Below are positions 1-8,362 of a stretch of DNA of 33,853 nt, one piece after another. Location: the NCBI RefSeq assembly GCF_901521055.1, contig NZ_CABEGA010000048.1:1-33853 (forward strand). The letters are read 5' to 3'. This stretch comes from Cellulomonas hominis. Its GTDB lineage: Bacteria; Actinomycetota; Actinomycetes; Actinomycetales; Cellulomonadaceae. Position numbers and translations under genes: made by a program. The notes under the pieces are model-generated. The model searched no databases. It saw nothing but the letters and a program-made list of their open reading frames with translations, and had not been told where the DNA came from. The stretch's first letter is position 1; every line of letters begins with the position of its first letter.

Positions 1-152
1 GCCTACGCCGACGACCCCGCGACGGCCGCGCTGCGGACCGAGCGGCGGGTCGGCGGGGCCGGGGGCTCGTCGGCGACCGGCTCCTGGACCTGCGTGCTCT
101 CGACCGCGTCCGGGCGGGGCAGCGCGGCCGTCGCGGGGTCGTCGGCGTAGGC
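1..152. repeat. 34-bp perfect inverted repeat at the window's left edge
   Basis: Bases 1-34 are the exact reverse complement of bases 119-152, separated by 84 bases. The right arm encodes AYADDPATAAL in the channel tail, and the left arm is the same DNA read backwards, which supplies the stop codon at 3-5. The repeat starts at base 1 and may continue outside the window. Either it is a natural inverted repeat or it is a fold-back chimera at a contig end; I favour the second. Confidence 0.9.
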
Positions 153-1991
153 GGGGAGCACGATCGTCCCGGACTCCGCGGGGGCGGCGTCCGGCCCGTC
201 CCCCGTCGCGCCCGGCGCAGTGACGCGGCCCGGGACCGTGACGGCCCCCGTCGACCCCGGGGCAGTTCCCTCCGGCGTCGGCGTGGTGGCCGCCGCCGTC
301 GCCGTCCCGGGCACCGCCGGGGCGGTCCCGGTCCCGGGTACCGGCGTCACGCCCCCGGTCCCCGGCGTCCCGATCCCGGGCGCCGGCGTCCCGGTCCCGG
401 GGACCGGCGTCACGTCGGCGGTCCCCGGCGTCCCGGTCCCAGGCGCCGGCGTCCCGGCCGTACCGGGCGCCGCGATCCCGGCACCCGACGCCCCTGCCCC
501 CGGCACCTCCGGCACACGCGGCACGTCGCCCGAGGTCGCACCGACCGCGGCCAGCCCGCTGCCGGCGGTCGCGGTCCCCGTCGCCGCGCCGACCGCAGGG
601 GCGGGCGCAGCGGTCGCGCCGCCCTCGGCCGTCACCGGCACCGCCGCGGTGCCCGGCGCGTCCTGCGCCCGGCGGCCACCGGAGGACCGCCCGGGCGTCG
701 GCTCGGTCTCGTCGCGGCCCTCGGCGGCGTGCTCCTCGCGCTCGGCGATGACGTCCTCGCCGGGGCCGGTGAACGACCGCGACCGCTCCTTCGCCTGGAC
801 GCTGCCGGTGAACAGGCGGGCGTCGAGCTGCCCCGTCTCCGGTCGCGGCTCGACGGCGGCGTGCGAGCCGGTCGGCGGCCGCGGGCGCGCGGTGGGCAGC
901 GCGGCGCCCTGCGTGGTCTCGATGCGGGTGCGGGGCAGGCCCTGCGGCGCGCTGCCCTGCAGGTACTGCACCAGCCCCTCCCGCAGGTAGCAGCGCAGGT
1001 CGAACAGGGTCGGCGCGTCCACGGCGCTGGCGAGCGCCCGCAGCCGTACCCAGCCGTTGACCGCGTCGGTGACCTGCAGGATCCCCACCCGCTGGTCCCA
1101 CAGGTCGGTGTCCGCGAGCAGCCGGTTCAGCTCGGCACGCAGGTCGTCGACGGGCACCTGCCAGTCGACGTCCAGCTCGACGGTGCCGAGCAGCTCGGCG
1201 GCGCGGCGGGTCCAGTTCTCGAACGGGGTCTGCGTGAAGTACGTCGACGGCAGGATCAGGCGCCGGTCGTCCCACACGTGCACCACGACGTAGGTGAGGG
1301 TGATCTCCTCGATCCGGCCCCACTCCTCCTCGACGATCACGACGTCGTCGACGCGGATGGCGTCGGTGAACGCGAGCTGGAGCCCGGCGAACACGTTGGC
1401 GAGGCTGCTCTGCGCCGCGAGGCCGGCGACGATCGACAGCACGCCGGCGGACGCGAGCAGGCTGGCGCCGAACGCGCTGACCCCGGGGAACGTCAGCAGC
1501 ACCGCGGCGACGGCGACGACCACGAGGATCGCGACGGTGATCCGGCGGAGCAGCTGGATCTGGGTCCGCACCCGGCGGGCGTGCCGGTTGTCCTTCACGT
1601 CGACGCGGTAGCGGGACAGCGCGGCGTCCTCGACGACGAAGGCCAGCGTGCCGACCAGCCAGGTCGCCGCGCCGATGAGGGCGATCAGCAGCACGTGCCC
1701 GAGCGCGCCCATCCACCCCGAGGACTCCCACGTCGCGTCGGGCACCGAGATGCGTAGCGCCACCCACACCGCGATGACGACGAGGACCGCGCGCAGCGGC
1801 CGCTTCGCCCGCCGGGCGAGGTCGGCGGCCACGACGGACTTCTTGGCCAGGGACCGCACCAGGATGCCGACGAGGACCGCCACGAGGAACGCGACGACCA
1901 CCGCCCCGGCGACGGAGAGGATCGGGACGAGGACGTCCTGGGCGGTGTCGACGGTGTCGTCTTCGAGTGCTGCACGGATCACGGCAGCCAT
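3..1991 (-). CDS. MscS-family mechanosensitive ion channel with long low-complexity tail (3' end suspect)
   Basis: This is a small-conductance mechanosensitive channel protein of the plasma membrane, a family that releases solutes on osmotic downshock. The reading from ATG 1991 gives 662 residues. Hydrophobic segments lie near residues 19-45, 64-82, 95-120 and 150-170. The pore-like Gly/Ala-rich helix (SAGVLSIVAGLAAQSSLANV) and the beta domain (DDVVIVEEEWGRIEEITLTY) are typical MscS. From about residue 390 the protein becomes a Pro/Gly/Thr/Ala-rich tail that includes a 21-residue tandem repeat; most family members lack such a tail. The frame stays open upstream of 1991, but that part is Arg/Pro-rich and looks non-coding. 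The last 11 codons and the stop lie in the fold-back copy of bases 119-152, so the true C-terminus is probably not represented. The gene is divergent from surE. Confidence 0.85.
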   Translation of the reverse strand: MAAVIRAALEDDTVDTAQDVLVPILSVAGAVVVAFLVAVLVGILVRSLAKKSVVAADLARRAKRPLRAVLVVIAVWVALRISVPDATWESSGWMGALGHVLLIALIGAATWLVGTLAFVVEDAALSRYRVDVKDNRHARRVRTQIQLLRRITVAILVVVAVAAVLLTFPGVSAFGASLLASAGVLSIVAGLAAQSSLANVFAGLQLAFTDAIRVDDVVIVEEEWGRIEEITLTYVVVHVWDDRRLILPSTYFTQTPFENWTRRAAELLGTVELDVDWQVPVDDLRAELNRLLADTDLWDQRVGILQVTDAVNGWVRLRALASAVDAPTLFDLRCYLREGLVQYLQGSAPQGLPRTRIETTQGAALPTARPRPPTGSHAAVEPRPETGQLDARLFTGSVQAKERSRSFTGPGEDVIAEREEHAAEGRDETEPTPGRSSGGRRAQDAPGTAAVPVTAEGGATAAPAPAVGAATGTATAGSGLAAVGATSGDVPRVPEVPGAGASGAGIAAPGTAGTPAPGTGTPGTADVTPVPGTGTPAPGIGTPGTGGVTPVPGTGTAPAVPGTATAAATTPTPEGTAPGSTGAVTVPGRVTAPGATGDGPDAAPAESGTIVLPAYADDPATAALPRPDAVESTQVQEPVADEPPAPPTRRSVRSAAVAGSSA
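330..455 (-). repeat. Two tandem 63-bp units in the channel tail
   Basis: Positions 330-392 and 393-455 are near-identical 63-bp units, each encoding 21 residues built from PGTGT, PGI/AG and VTPVP blocks. Partial copies flank them. They lie in frame inside the cytoplasmic tail of the MscS-like protein and give it an elastin-like composition. Confidence 0.8.
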
Positions 1992-2110
1992 CCGACCACG
2001 CGACGTCGACGACTGCCCACCGCAGGAGGGCCGTGCGACGGACCCTCCGCACGACCTGCACACGCCGGTCCGGGGGTGCGGGACGTGCGCGCGCACGCCA
2101 GCATGGGCCG

Positions 2111-2893
2111 ATGCGCGTGCTGGTGACCAACGACGACGGGATCGGGTCCCCGGGGCTGGCCGTGCTGGCGCGGGTGGCGGTCGAGGCGGGCGCGGACGAG
2201 GTGGTGGTCGCCGCACCGGCGCGCGACGCCAGCGGCGCGAGCGCGTCCCTGTACGGCGCCGAGCAGGGCGGCCGCCTGGTGGTCGACCGCACGGACGCCC
2301 CGGGCCTGCCGCCGGGCGTCGGGTCGTTCGCGGTGCACGCCTCCCCCGCCCTGATCGCGTTCGTCGCGGCGCACGGGGGCTTCGGCGGGCGGCCGGACGT
2401 GGTGCTCTCCGGCGTGAACCGGGGCGCCAACACCGGTCACGCGGTCCTGCACTCGGGCACGGTGGGCGCGGCGCTCTCGGCCGCCACGCAGGGCGTGCGC
2501 GGCATGGCGGTGTCGATCGCGGCCGCGCGGCCCGAGCACTGGGCGACCGCCGGCGTGTACGCGGCGCACGTCCTGGAGTGGCTGGTCGAGCGGCCCGGCC
2601 TGCCGGACCGGGCGGTGAACCTCAACGTGCCGGACCGGGCCGTCGCGGACGTCCGGGGGCTGCGCCGCGCGCCGCTCGCCGCGTTCGGCTCGGTGCAGGC
2701 GACCGTCGAGGAGGTCGAGCAGGGCGCCCTGCAGCTCACGTACGCGGAGGTCCCCGCGCCGCGGGAGTCCGACACCGACGCGGGCCTGCTGCTGCGGGGC
2801 TGGGCGACGGTCACGCTGGTGCACGCCCCCGCCTTCGACGCGGACGCGGCGCTGCCCGAGCTCACGGGCCCGCTGGAGCCGCCGGCGCCGTGA
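2111..2893 (+). CDS. surE: 5'/3'-nucleotidase SurE
   Basis: SurE is a metal-dependent nucleoside monophosphate phosphatase of the cytoplasm, linked to survival and nucleotide or polyphosphate turnover. The protein has 260 residues, the usual size. The N-terminal metal site NDDG is at residues 7-10, with the downstream Ser in the SGAS stretch (about 41-44) and the metal-binding Asn in SGVNRGAN (about 100-107), followed by the family motif HSGTVGAA. The frame is open back to 1967, but ATG 2111 is chosen because MRVLVTNDDG is the family's normal N-terminus. No Shine-Dalgarno sequence is visible. A CAGCAT -10-like hexamer at 2099-2104 ends 6 bases before the ATG, so the transcript may be leaderless. 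It converges on the carotenoid operon, with only 19 bases between stop codons. Confidence 0.95.
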   Translation: MRVLVTNDDGIGSPGLAVLARVAVEAGADEVVVAAPARDASGASASLYGAEQGGRLVVDRTDAPGLPPGVGSFAVHASPALIAFVAAHGGFGGRPDVVLSGVNRGANTGHAVLHSGTVGAALSAATQGVRGMAVSIAAARPEHWATAGVYAAHVLEWLVERPGLPDRAVNLNVPDRAVADVRGLRRAPLAAFGSVQATVEEVEQGALQLTYAEVPAPRESDTDAGLLLRGWATVTLVHAPAFDADAALPELTGPLEPPAP

Positions 2894-2912
2894 CCGGGCC
2901 GGGCCGGGCGGT

Positions 2913-3785
2913 TCAGCCCGTCAGCGCGATCGCGATCAGCAGCATCGTCACCAGCCAGCCGGCGACGAGGTTGAGCCAGAGGAACCGGCGCCACCCCGCG
3001 TTGGCCCGCTCGCAGTCGTCGTCCCGGACGGACCAGAACGCCGCTGTGCTGACCGCGTAGGGCAGGGGCAGCAGCGCGGCGAGCCACCCCGGCCACGGCA
3101 GGGCGAGCAGGACCACCGCGGCGAGCACGTACCCGACGGTCGCGGCCACGACGGTGGCGTGCGAGCCGAGCACCGTCGCGACGGACGCGATGCCGCCCTC
3201 CCGGTCGGCCCGGACGTCCTGCACCGCCCCGAACGCGTGCGACGCCATGCCCCACAGCACGAACGCGACGAGCACCGGCCACACGGACCGGCTGCCCAGG
3301 TCCGCTCCGACGAGCACCAACGCGTAGAGCAGCGGCCCGACGAAGTGCATCGCGGAGGTCGCCGAGTCCAGCACCGGGCGCTCCTTGAACCGCAGCACCG
3401 GCGCGGAGTACGCCACGACCAGGAACACGACCACGAGCAGCGTCACCGCGGCGGCGGCCGACCCGACGGCCAGCAGGTAGACGAGGAACGGCAGCACCGA
3501 CAGGGCGCTCGCCCACAGGATGCGCCGGTGCACGGTCCGGGCGACCGCCGGGTCCGCGAGCGCGCCCTCGATGCCGCCCTTGCGGGGGTTCCGCAGGTCG
3601 GAGGCGTAGTCGAACACGTCGTTCACGCCGTACATCAGCAGGTTGTACGGGACCAGGAAGAACAGCGTCCCGATGACGAACGTCGCGTCGACCCGCCCGC
3701 CGGTCGCCATCAGGTACCCCGCGGCGAACGGGTAGGCGGTGTTGATCCACGAGAACGGCCGCGAGGCCGCGACCACCTGCCTCAC
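2913..3785 (-). CDS. crtEb: Lycopene elongase, UbiA-family prenyltransferase
   Basis: This integral-membrane prenyltransferase of 290 residues is expected to add C5 units from DMAPP to lycopene, giving the C50 skeleton (flavuxanthin in the known pathway). The first Asp-rich motif NDVFDYASD is at residues 55-63, the second (DVRADREGG) lies near 200-208, and about eight hydrophobic segments follow the UbiA pattern. The start is GTG 3785, whose bases overlap the stop of crtYf as GTGA. It is the last gene of the operon. Order and company match the C50 clusters of Corynebacterium and Micrococcus. UbiA enzymes vary in substrate, so the lycopene assignment rests on the neighbours. A short inverted repeat (CGGGC/GCCCG, 2905-2920) lies over its stop, but I would not call it a terminator. 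Confidence 0.92.
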   Translation of the reverse strand: MRQVVAASRPFSWINTAYPFAAGYLMATGGRVDATFVIGTLFFLVPYNLLMYGVNDVFDYASDLRNPRKGGIEGALADPAVARTVHRRILWASALSVLPFLVYLLAVGSAAAAVTLLVVVFLVVAYSAPVLRFKERPVLDSATSAMHFVGPLLYALVLVGADLGSRSVWPVLVAFVLWGMASHAFGAVQDVRADREGGIASVATVLGSHATVVAATVGYVLAAVVLLALPWPGWLAALLPLPYAVSTAAFWSVRDDDCERANAGWRRFLWLNLVAGWLVTMLLIAIALTG

Positions 3786-4132
3786 GCGGCGCCCTCCCCG
3801 GCGGCCGGCGCGGCGGGGTCGCCGGCAGGGCCACCGGCGCGGCGAGCGGACCGACGCTCCAGCACGGTCCACAGCACCGGCATGGCGAGGGAGGCGGCGA
3901 TCGCGTAGGCGAAGTCCTCGAGCGGTGCGCCCCACAGGTAGACGCCCAGGATCTTGTCCTCGTCGAACACGTAGAGGTCGGCCGCGATCATCAGGGTGTC
4001 GAAGATCATCGTGAGCACGCACAGGTGGAACGCGGTCCACACGAGCGCCCACGGCCGCAGGCCCCGCAGCACGCGCCACGAGACGGCCACCAGCGCGACG
4101 AGCACCAGGACGTTCAGGACGATGTTCGTCAC
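3782..4132 (-). CDS. crtYf: C50 carotenoid epsilon/gamma-cyclase subunit (lycopene cyclase domain)
   Basis: This small membrane protein of 116 residues carries one heterodimeric lycopene-cyclase domain with three hydrophobic helices and the conserved acidic turn (PLEDFAYAI, about residues 70-78). In known C50 pathways two such half-proteins act together to cyclise the ends of the elongated carotenoid. Start GTG 4132 overlaps the stop of crtYe (GTGA), and its own stop overlaps the start of crtEb. Its charged Ala/Gly/Pro-rich C-terminal tail is not membrane-like. Sequence alone does not tell epsilon from gamma or beta ring type. The symbol follows the Corynebacterium order; Micrococcus uses crtYh for the same position. 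Confidence 0.9.
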   Translation of the reverse strand: MTNIVLNVLVLVALVAVSWRVLRGLRPWALVWTAFHLCVLTMIFDTLMIAADLYVFDEDKILGVYLWGAPLEDFAYAIAASLAMPVLWTVLERRSARRAGGPAGDPAAPAAGEGAA

Positions 4133-4476
4133 CGGGCCGCCTCCTCGCGGCCGGCGCGGGCCCGGAGCGCCGCCTGCCGGTCGAACCACCGCCACGCGAG
4201 CAGGGCGACGTAGCAGAGCAGCGTGAGGAACACGGCCTCCTCGACGGGCAGGTCCGGCGCGAGCAGCAGGCCGGTCATGTGGGGGCTCTCCCCCCGGGCG
4301 AAGATGCCGAGCAGCAGCCCGGCGACGTCCCAGAGCAGGAACCCGGCGACGCCCACCGCCAGGCACGCCGCGGTCCGCCGCGGGTGCGCCCAGAACGCGA
4401 GCCGGAACCGCCGGTCGATCGTCGCGAGCCCGCCGAGGGACAGCAGCAGCGCCCCCAGGTAGAGGAACCCCGTCAC
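4129..4476 (-). CDS. crtYe: C50 carotenoid cyclase subunit (lycopene cyclase domain)
   Basis: This 115-residue membrane protein is the partner of CrtYf. It has three hydrophobic helices (about residues 2-18, 36-58 and 76-94) and the acidic signature PVEEAVFLTLL near residues 75-85. Start GTG 4476 overlaps the stop of crtI as GTGA. The order I-Ye-Yf-Eb is the one seen in decaprenoxanthin-type operons. Two separate cyclase halves rather than one fused CrtY also point to a C50 product. Ring type cannot be read from the sequence. Confidence 0.9.
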   Translation of the reverse strand: MTGFLYLGALLLSLGGLATIDRRFRLAFWAHPRRTAACLAVGVAGFLLWDVAGLLLGIFARGESPHMTGLLLAPDLPVEEAVFLTLLCYVALLAWRWFDRQAALRARAGREEAAR

Positions 4477-6212
4477 CGGGCCCCCGCCGTCGCGCCGGCC
4501 GTCGCGTCCGCCGGGTCGCCGGCGCTCGCGTCCGCCGGGCTGCCGGCCGTCCCGCCGTGCTCGGCCCACGTGCCCCGCGGCCGGGCCGCGGCGAGGAACC
4601 CGTGCCGCAGCGGCGTCGGCAGCGGGCGCGGGGACGTCTCGCCGAGCAGCCGCTTGGCGACGAGCTCGGCGCTGATCAGGCACATCGGCAGCCCCACGCC
4701 GGGCACCGTACCGCCTCCGACGTGCAGGAGGTTCGGCACCTTCGCGGACCGGTCGCCGGGCCGGAACATCGCGCTCTGCGCGAGCGTGTGCTCCATGCCG
4801 AGCGCTGTCCCCCGCCAGGCGGAGAAGTCCCGCGCGAAGTCCGCCGGCCCGACGACGCGCCGCGTGACGACGCGCTCGCGCAGGCCCGGGACGCCGGCCC
4901 AGCGGCCCACCTGGTCGAGGTACCGGTCCGCGTAGGAGTCGAGCTCCGCCTGCCCCGCCGGTCCCGCGCCGATGGCGGGGTCCGCGGGGAACGGCACGAG
5001 CAGGAACAGGTTCTCGTGGCCCGCGGGCGCGGCGCCGGGATCGGTGGCGGTGGTCCGCGACACGTACAGGGAGGCCGTGTCCGGCACGCGCAGGTCCTCC
5101 GGGCGGGACGACTTCCCGGCACCGAGGATCGCGTCGAAGTTGCCCGGCCAGTCGCGGGTGAAGAACAGCGAGTGGTGCGCGAGCTCCGGCAGGGGGCCCC
5201 GCACCCCGGCCATCACCAGCAGCGCCGAGATCCCCGGCCCCCGGTCCGTCCACCACTGCTCGGGCAGGCTCCGGTGCTCGGCAGGCAGCAGCGCGGTCTC
5301 GGTGTGGAACAGGTCCGCGCCCGAGACGACGACGTCGGCCGGCACGACCTCCCCCGACGCGAGGCGCACCCCGCGCGCGACGCCTGTCCGCCGCGGGTGG
5401 CGCACCGACCGGGCCGCGTCGTCCACCTCGACGGCGACGACGTCCGCCCCCGTGCGGATCCGCACGCCGTGCCGCACCGCCAGCCGCTCGATCGCCTCGA
5501 TGACCGTGTACATGCCGCCGCGCGGGTACTGGACGCCGTCGACCAGGTCGAGGTGGCTCATCAGCGAGTACAGGGCGGGCACCCGGTACGGCGACGAGCC
5601 GAGGAACACCGCGTGGTACCCGAGCACCTGCCGCAGCACCGGGTGGTCCGTCGTGCGCGCGACCTTCTGCGCGAGCGTCTGGGTCAGCAACGACGCGAGC
5701 GTGCCGGCGCGGCGGGCGACGTCACCGGTGACCGCCCGGTCGGGGCGCGCGAACGTCGTGTACAGGAAGTGGTCCAGGGCCGTCCGGTACGCCTCGGAGG
5801 ACTCGGCGGTGTAGCGGCGGAACGCCTCCCCCGCTCCGGGCTCCATCCGCTCGAACAGGGCGAAGTTGGCCTCCGGGTCGGCGGTCACGTCGAACGGCTC
5901 GGCGGCGGCGCCGGGGCCCGCCGCCGGGTCGGGCTCGGGGAACAGCCGGTACGCCGGGTCCAGCCGCACCAGGTCGACGTGGTCCTCGATCCGCTCTCCG
6001 AGCAGGGCGAAGAAGTGCGCGAACACCTCGGGCATGAAGTACCACGACGGCCCGGTGTCGAACCGGAACCCGTCGACCTCGAGCGTCCCGGTGCGCCCGC
6101 CGACCCGGTCGTGCCGCTCCAGGAGCGTGACGTCCGCACCGCCCCGCGCGAGCAGCGTCGCGGTCGCGAGGCCGCCGATCCCGCCGCCGACCACGACCAC
6201 CCGACCCGTCAC
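4473..6212 (-). CDS. crtI: Phytoene desaturase (CrtI-type)
   Basis: This FAD-dependent oxidoreductase of 579 residues should convert phytoene to lycopene by successive desaturations. The N-terminal dinucleotide-binding motif GGGIGGLATA (about residues 8-17) is followed by ERHDRVGGR. The C-terminal family signature, LHVGGGTVPGVGLP then ISAELVAKRLL, lies near residues 500-530. It is longer than many CrtI proteins because of a roughly 50-residue tail ending in Ala/Gly/Asp/Thr-rich repeats without an obvious role. Start GTG 6212 is chosen because it gives the Rossmann motif right at the N-terminus and overlaps the crtB stop as GTGA. The sixth-step activity (lycopene versus neurosporene) cannot be read directly; the downstream lycopene elongase makes lycopene the likely product. 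Confidence 0.94.
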   Translation of the reverse strand: MTGRVVVVGGGIGGLATATLLARGGADVTLLERHDRVGGRTGTLEVDGFRFDTGPSWYFMPEVFAHFFALLGERIEDHVDLVRLDPAYRLFPEPDPAAGPGAAAEPFDVTADPEANFALFERMEPGAGEAFRRYTAESSEAYRTALDHFLYTTFARPDRAVTGDVARRAGTLASLLTQTLAQKVARTTDHPVLRQVLGYHAVFLGSSPYRVPALYSLMSHLDLVDGVQYPRGGMYTVIEAIERLAVRHGVRIRTGADVVAVEVDDAARSVRHPRRTGVARGVRLASGEVVPADVVVSGADLFHTETALLPAEHRSLPEQWWTDRGPGISALLVMAGVRGPLPELAHHSLFFTRDWPGNFDAILGAGKSSRPEDLRVPDTASLYVSRTTATDPGAAPAGHENLFLLVPFPADPAIGAGPAGQAELDSYADRYLDQVGRWAGVPGLRERVVTRRVVGPADFARDFSAWRGTALGMEHTLAQSAMFRPGDRSAKVPNLLHVGGGTVPGVGLPMCLISAELVAKRLLGETSPRPLPTPLRHGFLAAARPRGTWAEHGGTAGSPADASAGDPADATAGATAGAR

Positions 6213-7177
6213 GCAGCACCTCCGTCGTCCGTCGTCCGTGCCGGCGGTCCGCCGGCCGATCCCCTGCGCACCCGCGCCCGCGCGGCGTCCGCCGCCTGGC
6301 CCGCGACCGTCCCGGCCACCACCGCGAGCTTGCGCGGCGTGCTCACCCGCACCCGCGTCGCGAGCACCTGCGCCGGCGGCGTGGCCGCGAGGTCCGCGAG
6401 CAGCCGGTCGTACAGCGCCAGCGTGGCGGCCACGGCGGTCCGGGCCCGCCGCGGCAGCCGGGGCAGGGCGGCCCGCGCCCGCGCGAGGTCGTCGCCGATC
6501 TCGTCGAGGATCGCCACGAGCTGCGTGTCGGTCGGGCCCTGCGGCCCCACGCCGGGGAAGTAGCAGCGGCCGAGCTCGCCGGAGTCGGCGCCCAGGTCCC
6601 GCAGGAAGTTGATCTTCTGGAACGCCGCGCCCAGGGCCCGCGCGCCGTCGACCGTCGGGGCGTCGGGCCGCCGCACCGGCTCGCCCGGCCGGCGGTCGGC
6701 GTTGAGGAACACCTGCAGGCACATGAGGCCCACCACCTCGGCGGACCCGTAGACGTAGCGCAGGTAGGACGCGCGGTCGTGCACCTGCACCGTGAGGTCG
6801 GCCCGCATCGACGCGAAGAACGGGTCCACCTCCGCCGGGCCGATGCCGACCCGGCGGGCCGTGCGCGCGAAGGCGTGCACGACGAGGTTGGTCGACCAGC
6901 CGGACACCAGGGCGCGGGCGGTCTGCGCCTCGAGCTCGTCCAGCAGCGCGCCGGCGTCGTCGCCGCCGCGGGTGTCGACGACCTCGTCCGCGATCCGGAC
7001 CAGCGCGTAGACGGCCTCGATGTCCCGGCGGGCCCGGGGGCCCAGCAGGCGGGTGCCGAGGCCGAACGACGTGGAGTACCCGGCCAGCACGGCGCGGCTG
7101 GCCCGCGCGGCCGTCCGGTCGTACAGGGCGGCGGACGCGGCACGGACCCCGTCGGCGGCCGGGCGGTCGGCGGTCAC
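6209..7177 (-). CDS. crtB: Phytoene synthase
   Basis: This squalene/phytoene synthase-fold enzyme of 322 residues joins two GGPP molecules to give phytoene. Both Asp-rich substrate/Mg-binding motifs are present: DEVVD at residues 64-68 and NFLRDLGAD at about 190-198. The latter is followed by GRCYFP, as in other bacterial CrtB proteins. Start GTG 7177 overlaps the stop of crtE (GTGA) and places the first helix at the family's usual distance from the N-terminus. The last 30 residues are Arg/Gly-rich and not conserved. Confidence 0.94.
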   Translation of the reverse strand: MTADRPAADGVRAASAALYDRTAARASRAVLAGYSTSFGLGTRLLGPRARRDIEAVYALVRIADEVVDTRGGDDAGALLDELEAQTARALVSGWSTNLVVHAFARTARRVGIGPAEVDPFFASMRADLTVQVHDRASYLRYVYGSAEVVGLMCLQVFLNADRRPGEPVRRPDAPTVDGARALGAAFQKINFLRDLGADSGELGRCYFPGVGPQGPTDTQLVAILDEIGDDLARARAALPRLPRRARTAVAATLALYDRLLADLAATPPAQVLATRVRVSTPRKLAVVAGTVAGQAADAARARVRRGSAGGPPARTTDDGGAA

Positions 7178-8340
7178 GCGGCGCACCCGGCGACGGCGTC
7201 CAGCATCTCGGTCAGGTACCCGGCGAGCCCCGCCGGCAGGCCCTCCTCCGCGGCGGTCCGGGCGGTACGCACCGCGTCCGCGCGCACCAGCCGCGTCTCC
7301 GCCAGGGCGCCGGAGGCCTCGATGGCGTCGCGCACCCGCGCGGCCTCGTCCTCCGGCAGGTCCGCCCGGCCGACGCCGGCGTCCAGGACCGCCCGCTGGG
7401 CGGGGTCGGCCCGCAGGTACGCGAGGCGCAGCAGCTCCGTGCGCTTGCCCTCCCGCAGGTCGGACAGCACGGACTTGCCGGTGACCGCGGGGTCGCCGAA
7501 CAGCCCCTGCTCGTCGTCGAGCAGCTGGAACGCGACGCCGAACGCCGTGCCGAACCGGTCGAGCACGCCCAGCACCCCGTCGTCCGCGCCGGCGAGCAGC
7601 GCGCCGGCGGCGAGCGGCGTGCAGCACGAGTACACGGCGGTCTTCAGCTCGGCGACCCGCAGCGCGTCCACCGCCGTGGGGCCGCGCAGCGCGCCCGTGA
7701 CGTCGAGCAGCTCGCCGGCGACGGTGGTGTCGACCGCGCGGGCGAGGTCCTGCACCAGGCGCAGGCGGGTCTCCGCGGGCACGGGCGCCGACACCACGAG
7801 CTCGAACGCGGCGGCGAGCGCGAGGTCCCCGCCCAGCAGGCCGGCGGCGAGCACCGGGCCGTCCGCGGCGGCTCCGACCACCCCCTGGGCCGCGAGCCGG
7901 CGGCGCGCCGCGCCCGTGACGTTCGGCCGGCCGCGACGGGTGTCGTCGTGGTCCAGCACGTCGTCGTGGACGAGCATCGCGGTGTGCAGCATCTCCTGCG
8001 CCGCCGCGACGGGGGCGACGGCCGGCAGGTCGGTCCCGCCGAGCCCCAGGTACGCGGCGAGCGTCAGGCGCGGTCGCATCAGCCGGCCGGCGCCGACCTG
8101 GGTGCCGACCGCCCGCCACAGAGCGGCGTGCTCGGCGGCCAGGTCCCGGGCGCGGGAGCGGCGGCGGGCCACGTCGTCGACCAGCAGCAGGCGGACGGCG
8201 CCGATGCCGTCCTCCACCCGGATGGCCAGGGCGGGCGCGTCGGTGGAGGCTGTGCGGGTGCGCGGCGGCGTGTGCGCGCGGGAGCCCGCGACCAGGCTCG
8301 CGGGTCCGGCCGCGTCGGTGCGGCTGCGGGCACTGCGCAC
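7174..8340 (-). CDS. crtE: Geranylgeranyl diphosphate synthase (polyprenyl synthetase)
   Basis: This trans-isoprenyl diphosphate synthase makes the C20 precursor GGPP and is the first gene of the carotenoid operon. The first Asp-rich motif DDVLDHDD (126-133) is followed by TRRGRP. The second, LLDDEQGLFGD (about 273-283), precedes a Lys at GK. The frame is open to 8541, but GTG 8340 is preferred. It follows a GGGGGAGGA ribosome site (8344-8352) and lies downstream of a promoter/operator palindrome. ATG codons at 8385 and 8376 fall inside or before that palindrome. The GGAGG-to-GTG spacing of 4 bases is short, so a start further in cannot be excluded. The protein is 388 residues under this choice. 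The exact chain length of the product is inferred from context. Confidence 0.9.
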   Translation of the reverse strand: MRSARSRTDAAGPASLVAGSRAHTPPRTRTASTDAPALAIRVEDGIGAVRLLLVDDVARRRSRARDLAAEHAALWRAVGTQVGAGRLMRPRLTLAAYLGLGGTDLPAVAPVAAAQEMLHTAMLVHDDVLDHDDTRRGRPNVTGAARRRLAAQGVVGAAADGPVLAAGLLGGDLALAAAFELVVSAPVPAETRLRLVQDLARAVDTTVAGELLDVTGALRGPTAVDALRVAELKTAVYSCCTPLAAGALLAGADDGVLGVLDRFGTAFGVAFQLLDDEQGLFGDPAVTGKSVLSDLREGKRTELLRLAYLRADPAQRAVLDAGVGRADLPEDEAARVRDAIEASGALAETRLVRADAVRTARTAAEEGLPAGLAGYLTEMLDAVAGCAA

Positions 8341-8362
8341 GCGTCCTCCCCCGGGGCTCGAT

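Noticed and set aside
2084..2097. Palindrome CGTGCGCGCGCACG between the channel gene and surE
   Set aside because: Alternating GC runs arise easily at this base composition, and it does not align with any convincing promoter element.
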